Position numbers and translations under genes: made by a program | Part shown: one piece after another, positions 63,401 through 64,000 of the stretch | Position numbering within the stretch: position 1 is the stretch's first letter | How the letters are laid out: each line of letters starts with the position of its first letter | Assembly: GCF_020085105.1 (NCBI RefSeq) | Contig: NC_058051.1 | Span: 26,276,955-26,340,954, forward strand | DNA: 64,000 nt | Direction of reading: 5' to 3' | From: Siniperca chuatsi | Lineage: Eukaryota; Chordata; Actinopteri; Centrarchiformes; Sinipercidae | The notes under the pieces: generated by a model | Databases searched by the model: none | Told to the model about the DNA's origin: nothing | The model's input: only the letters and a program-made list of their open reading frames with translations

Positions 63401-63470
63401 TGTGTCTTCTAAAAACAGTTTGTAATACTTCAGTTTGTGGGATGAACACAACACTAAAGCTAGGTTTATT
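60452..63470. other. Intergenic stretch, nothing firm
   Basis: No exon is recognised. 62240-62950 resembles AT-rich 3' UTR sequence, with AATAAA on the minus strand near 62255, and could be the 3' end of a minus-strand gene outside the window. That is speculative. Confidence 0.3.
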
Positions 63471-63769
63471 CTCGATGCAGTGTCCCTGGCACAAGGGTGC
63501 CTCTGCCAAAACAACGTCATCGTATCTTTCTCGTTGAGCGTAAAGACTCCACAAGTTGTCACGGCACTTGGTCGGGCACCTCTGAATTTTTGCAACTAGG
63601 CACGCTCTGTGCTTTTCATTTCAACTTGGACACGTTCGAAGGTAGACTGGCCGAGCAGCTTCGCCTTTACAAACACCTCTACGACCCTTCCTTGAGCGAC
63701 CACAGAGACAACCAAATGACTCTCAGTTTGTGGAGAGAGATCACCACCACACTGGCAAAAGAGACTTGA
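63471..63769 (+). pseudogene. MADF-domain-like fragment
   Basis: The frame from about 63628 reads FEGRLAEQLRLYKHLYDPSL, then DNQMTLSLWREITTTLAKET and a stop at 63767-63769. This matches the start of MADF (Adf-1/Myb-SANT-like) domains, with the LxxxVRxYxxLYxxxxxxYxD...WxEI pattern, but is cut off after about 45 residues. MADF proteins occur as host regulators and as partners of PIF/Harbinger transposases. The flanking sequence looks repeat-like, so a transposon-derived fragment is most likely. Confidence 0.45.
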
Positions 63770-64000
63770 ATCTTAAGGTGTGTTCAGACAGCAAGTGACC
63801 GCAGAACTGTCATGTACATGACATGTACCGACTGTCTTTGTGTGTGTGTTTGTGTGGCAGCTCAGACTCTGACTGACCTCAGAACTCACCAGAAACTCCA
63901 GTCCTGTTATTTCCTTCCAGTGTCGCTCCTTTTTCCTCAAGTCTTTGTACATGTATAGATCTATTAAGCCCTGGGATATGAGTTGAAATGCTGGAGTTGA
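63770..64000. other. Non-genic right edge
   Basis: Nothing recognised apart from a short TG-rich run at about 63838-63857. Confidence 0.35.

Overview
This is a vertebrate nuclear segment, almost certainly from a teleost and probably from a spiny-rayed (percomorph) fish. The evidence is multi-exon genes with GT-AG introns, fish-type coding sequences, polyadenylation signals, many TA/TG/CA microsatellites and several dispersed repeat families typical of fish. Nothing bacterial, phage or CRISPR-like is present.

Left third (about 0.4-21.8 kb) is gene-dense. A decayed dnajc16 relic (426-1495, + strand, several frameshifts) lies tail to tail with an intact seven-exon agmatinase-family gene (agmat, 5743 down to 1944, - strand). 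Next is an intact four-exon alpha-tubulin gene (6865-9351, +), divergent from agmat. It converges on an intact eight-exon pink1 (15972 down to 11388, -), whose upstream region carries a perfect NRF-1 motif and a perfect CLEAR/TFEB-type E-box. DNAJC16 and AGMAT are neighbours in mammals too, so the relic looks like old synteny with one partner dying.

Middle (about 17.7-35.6 kb) holds two complete five-coding-exon S1 serine protease genes placed head to head. The - strand gene (21087 to 17786, plus a 5' UTR exon near 21.75 kb) resembles fish group III (cold-type) trypsins. The + strand gene (26460-35532) is a more divergent trypsin-like protease with two unusual extra cysteines. Both have the same intron phases and both lack two of the six trypsin disulfides, which suggests they are related.

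Right half (about 35.6-64 kb) is gene-poor: microsatellites, dispersed repeats, MITE-like elements, a broken non-LTR retrotransposon fragment, a tRNA-Arg(CCT)/initiator tRNA-Met pair separated by only 3 nt (-), one unidentified coding-like exon (60.15-60.45 kb, -) and a MADF-domain-like fragment near the end. The most informative mobile-element observation is a 627-bp inverted-repeat element inserted into a dispersed repeat at 32.8-33.4 kb, whose uninterrupted empty site is present in another copy at 53.1 kb.

Exon boundaries were set by hand from splice dinucleotides, reading-frame phase and recalled family sequences. No alignment or database search was run.
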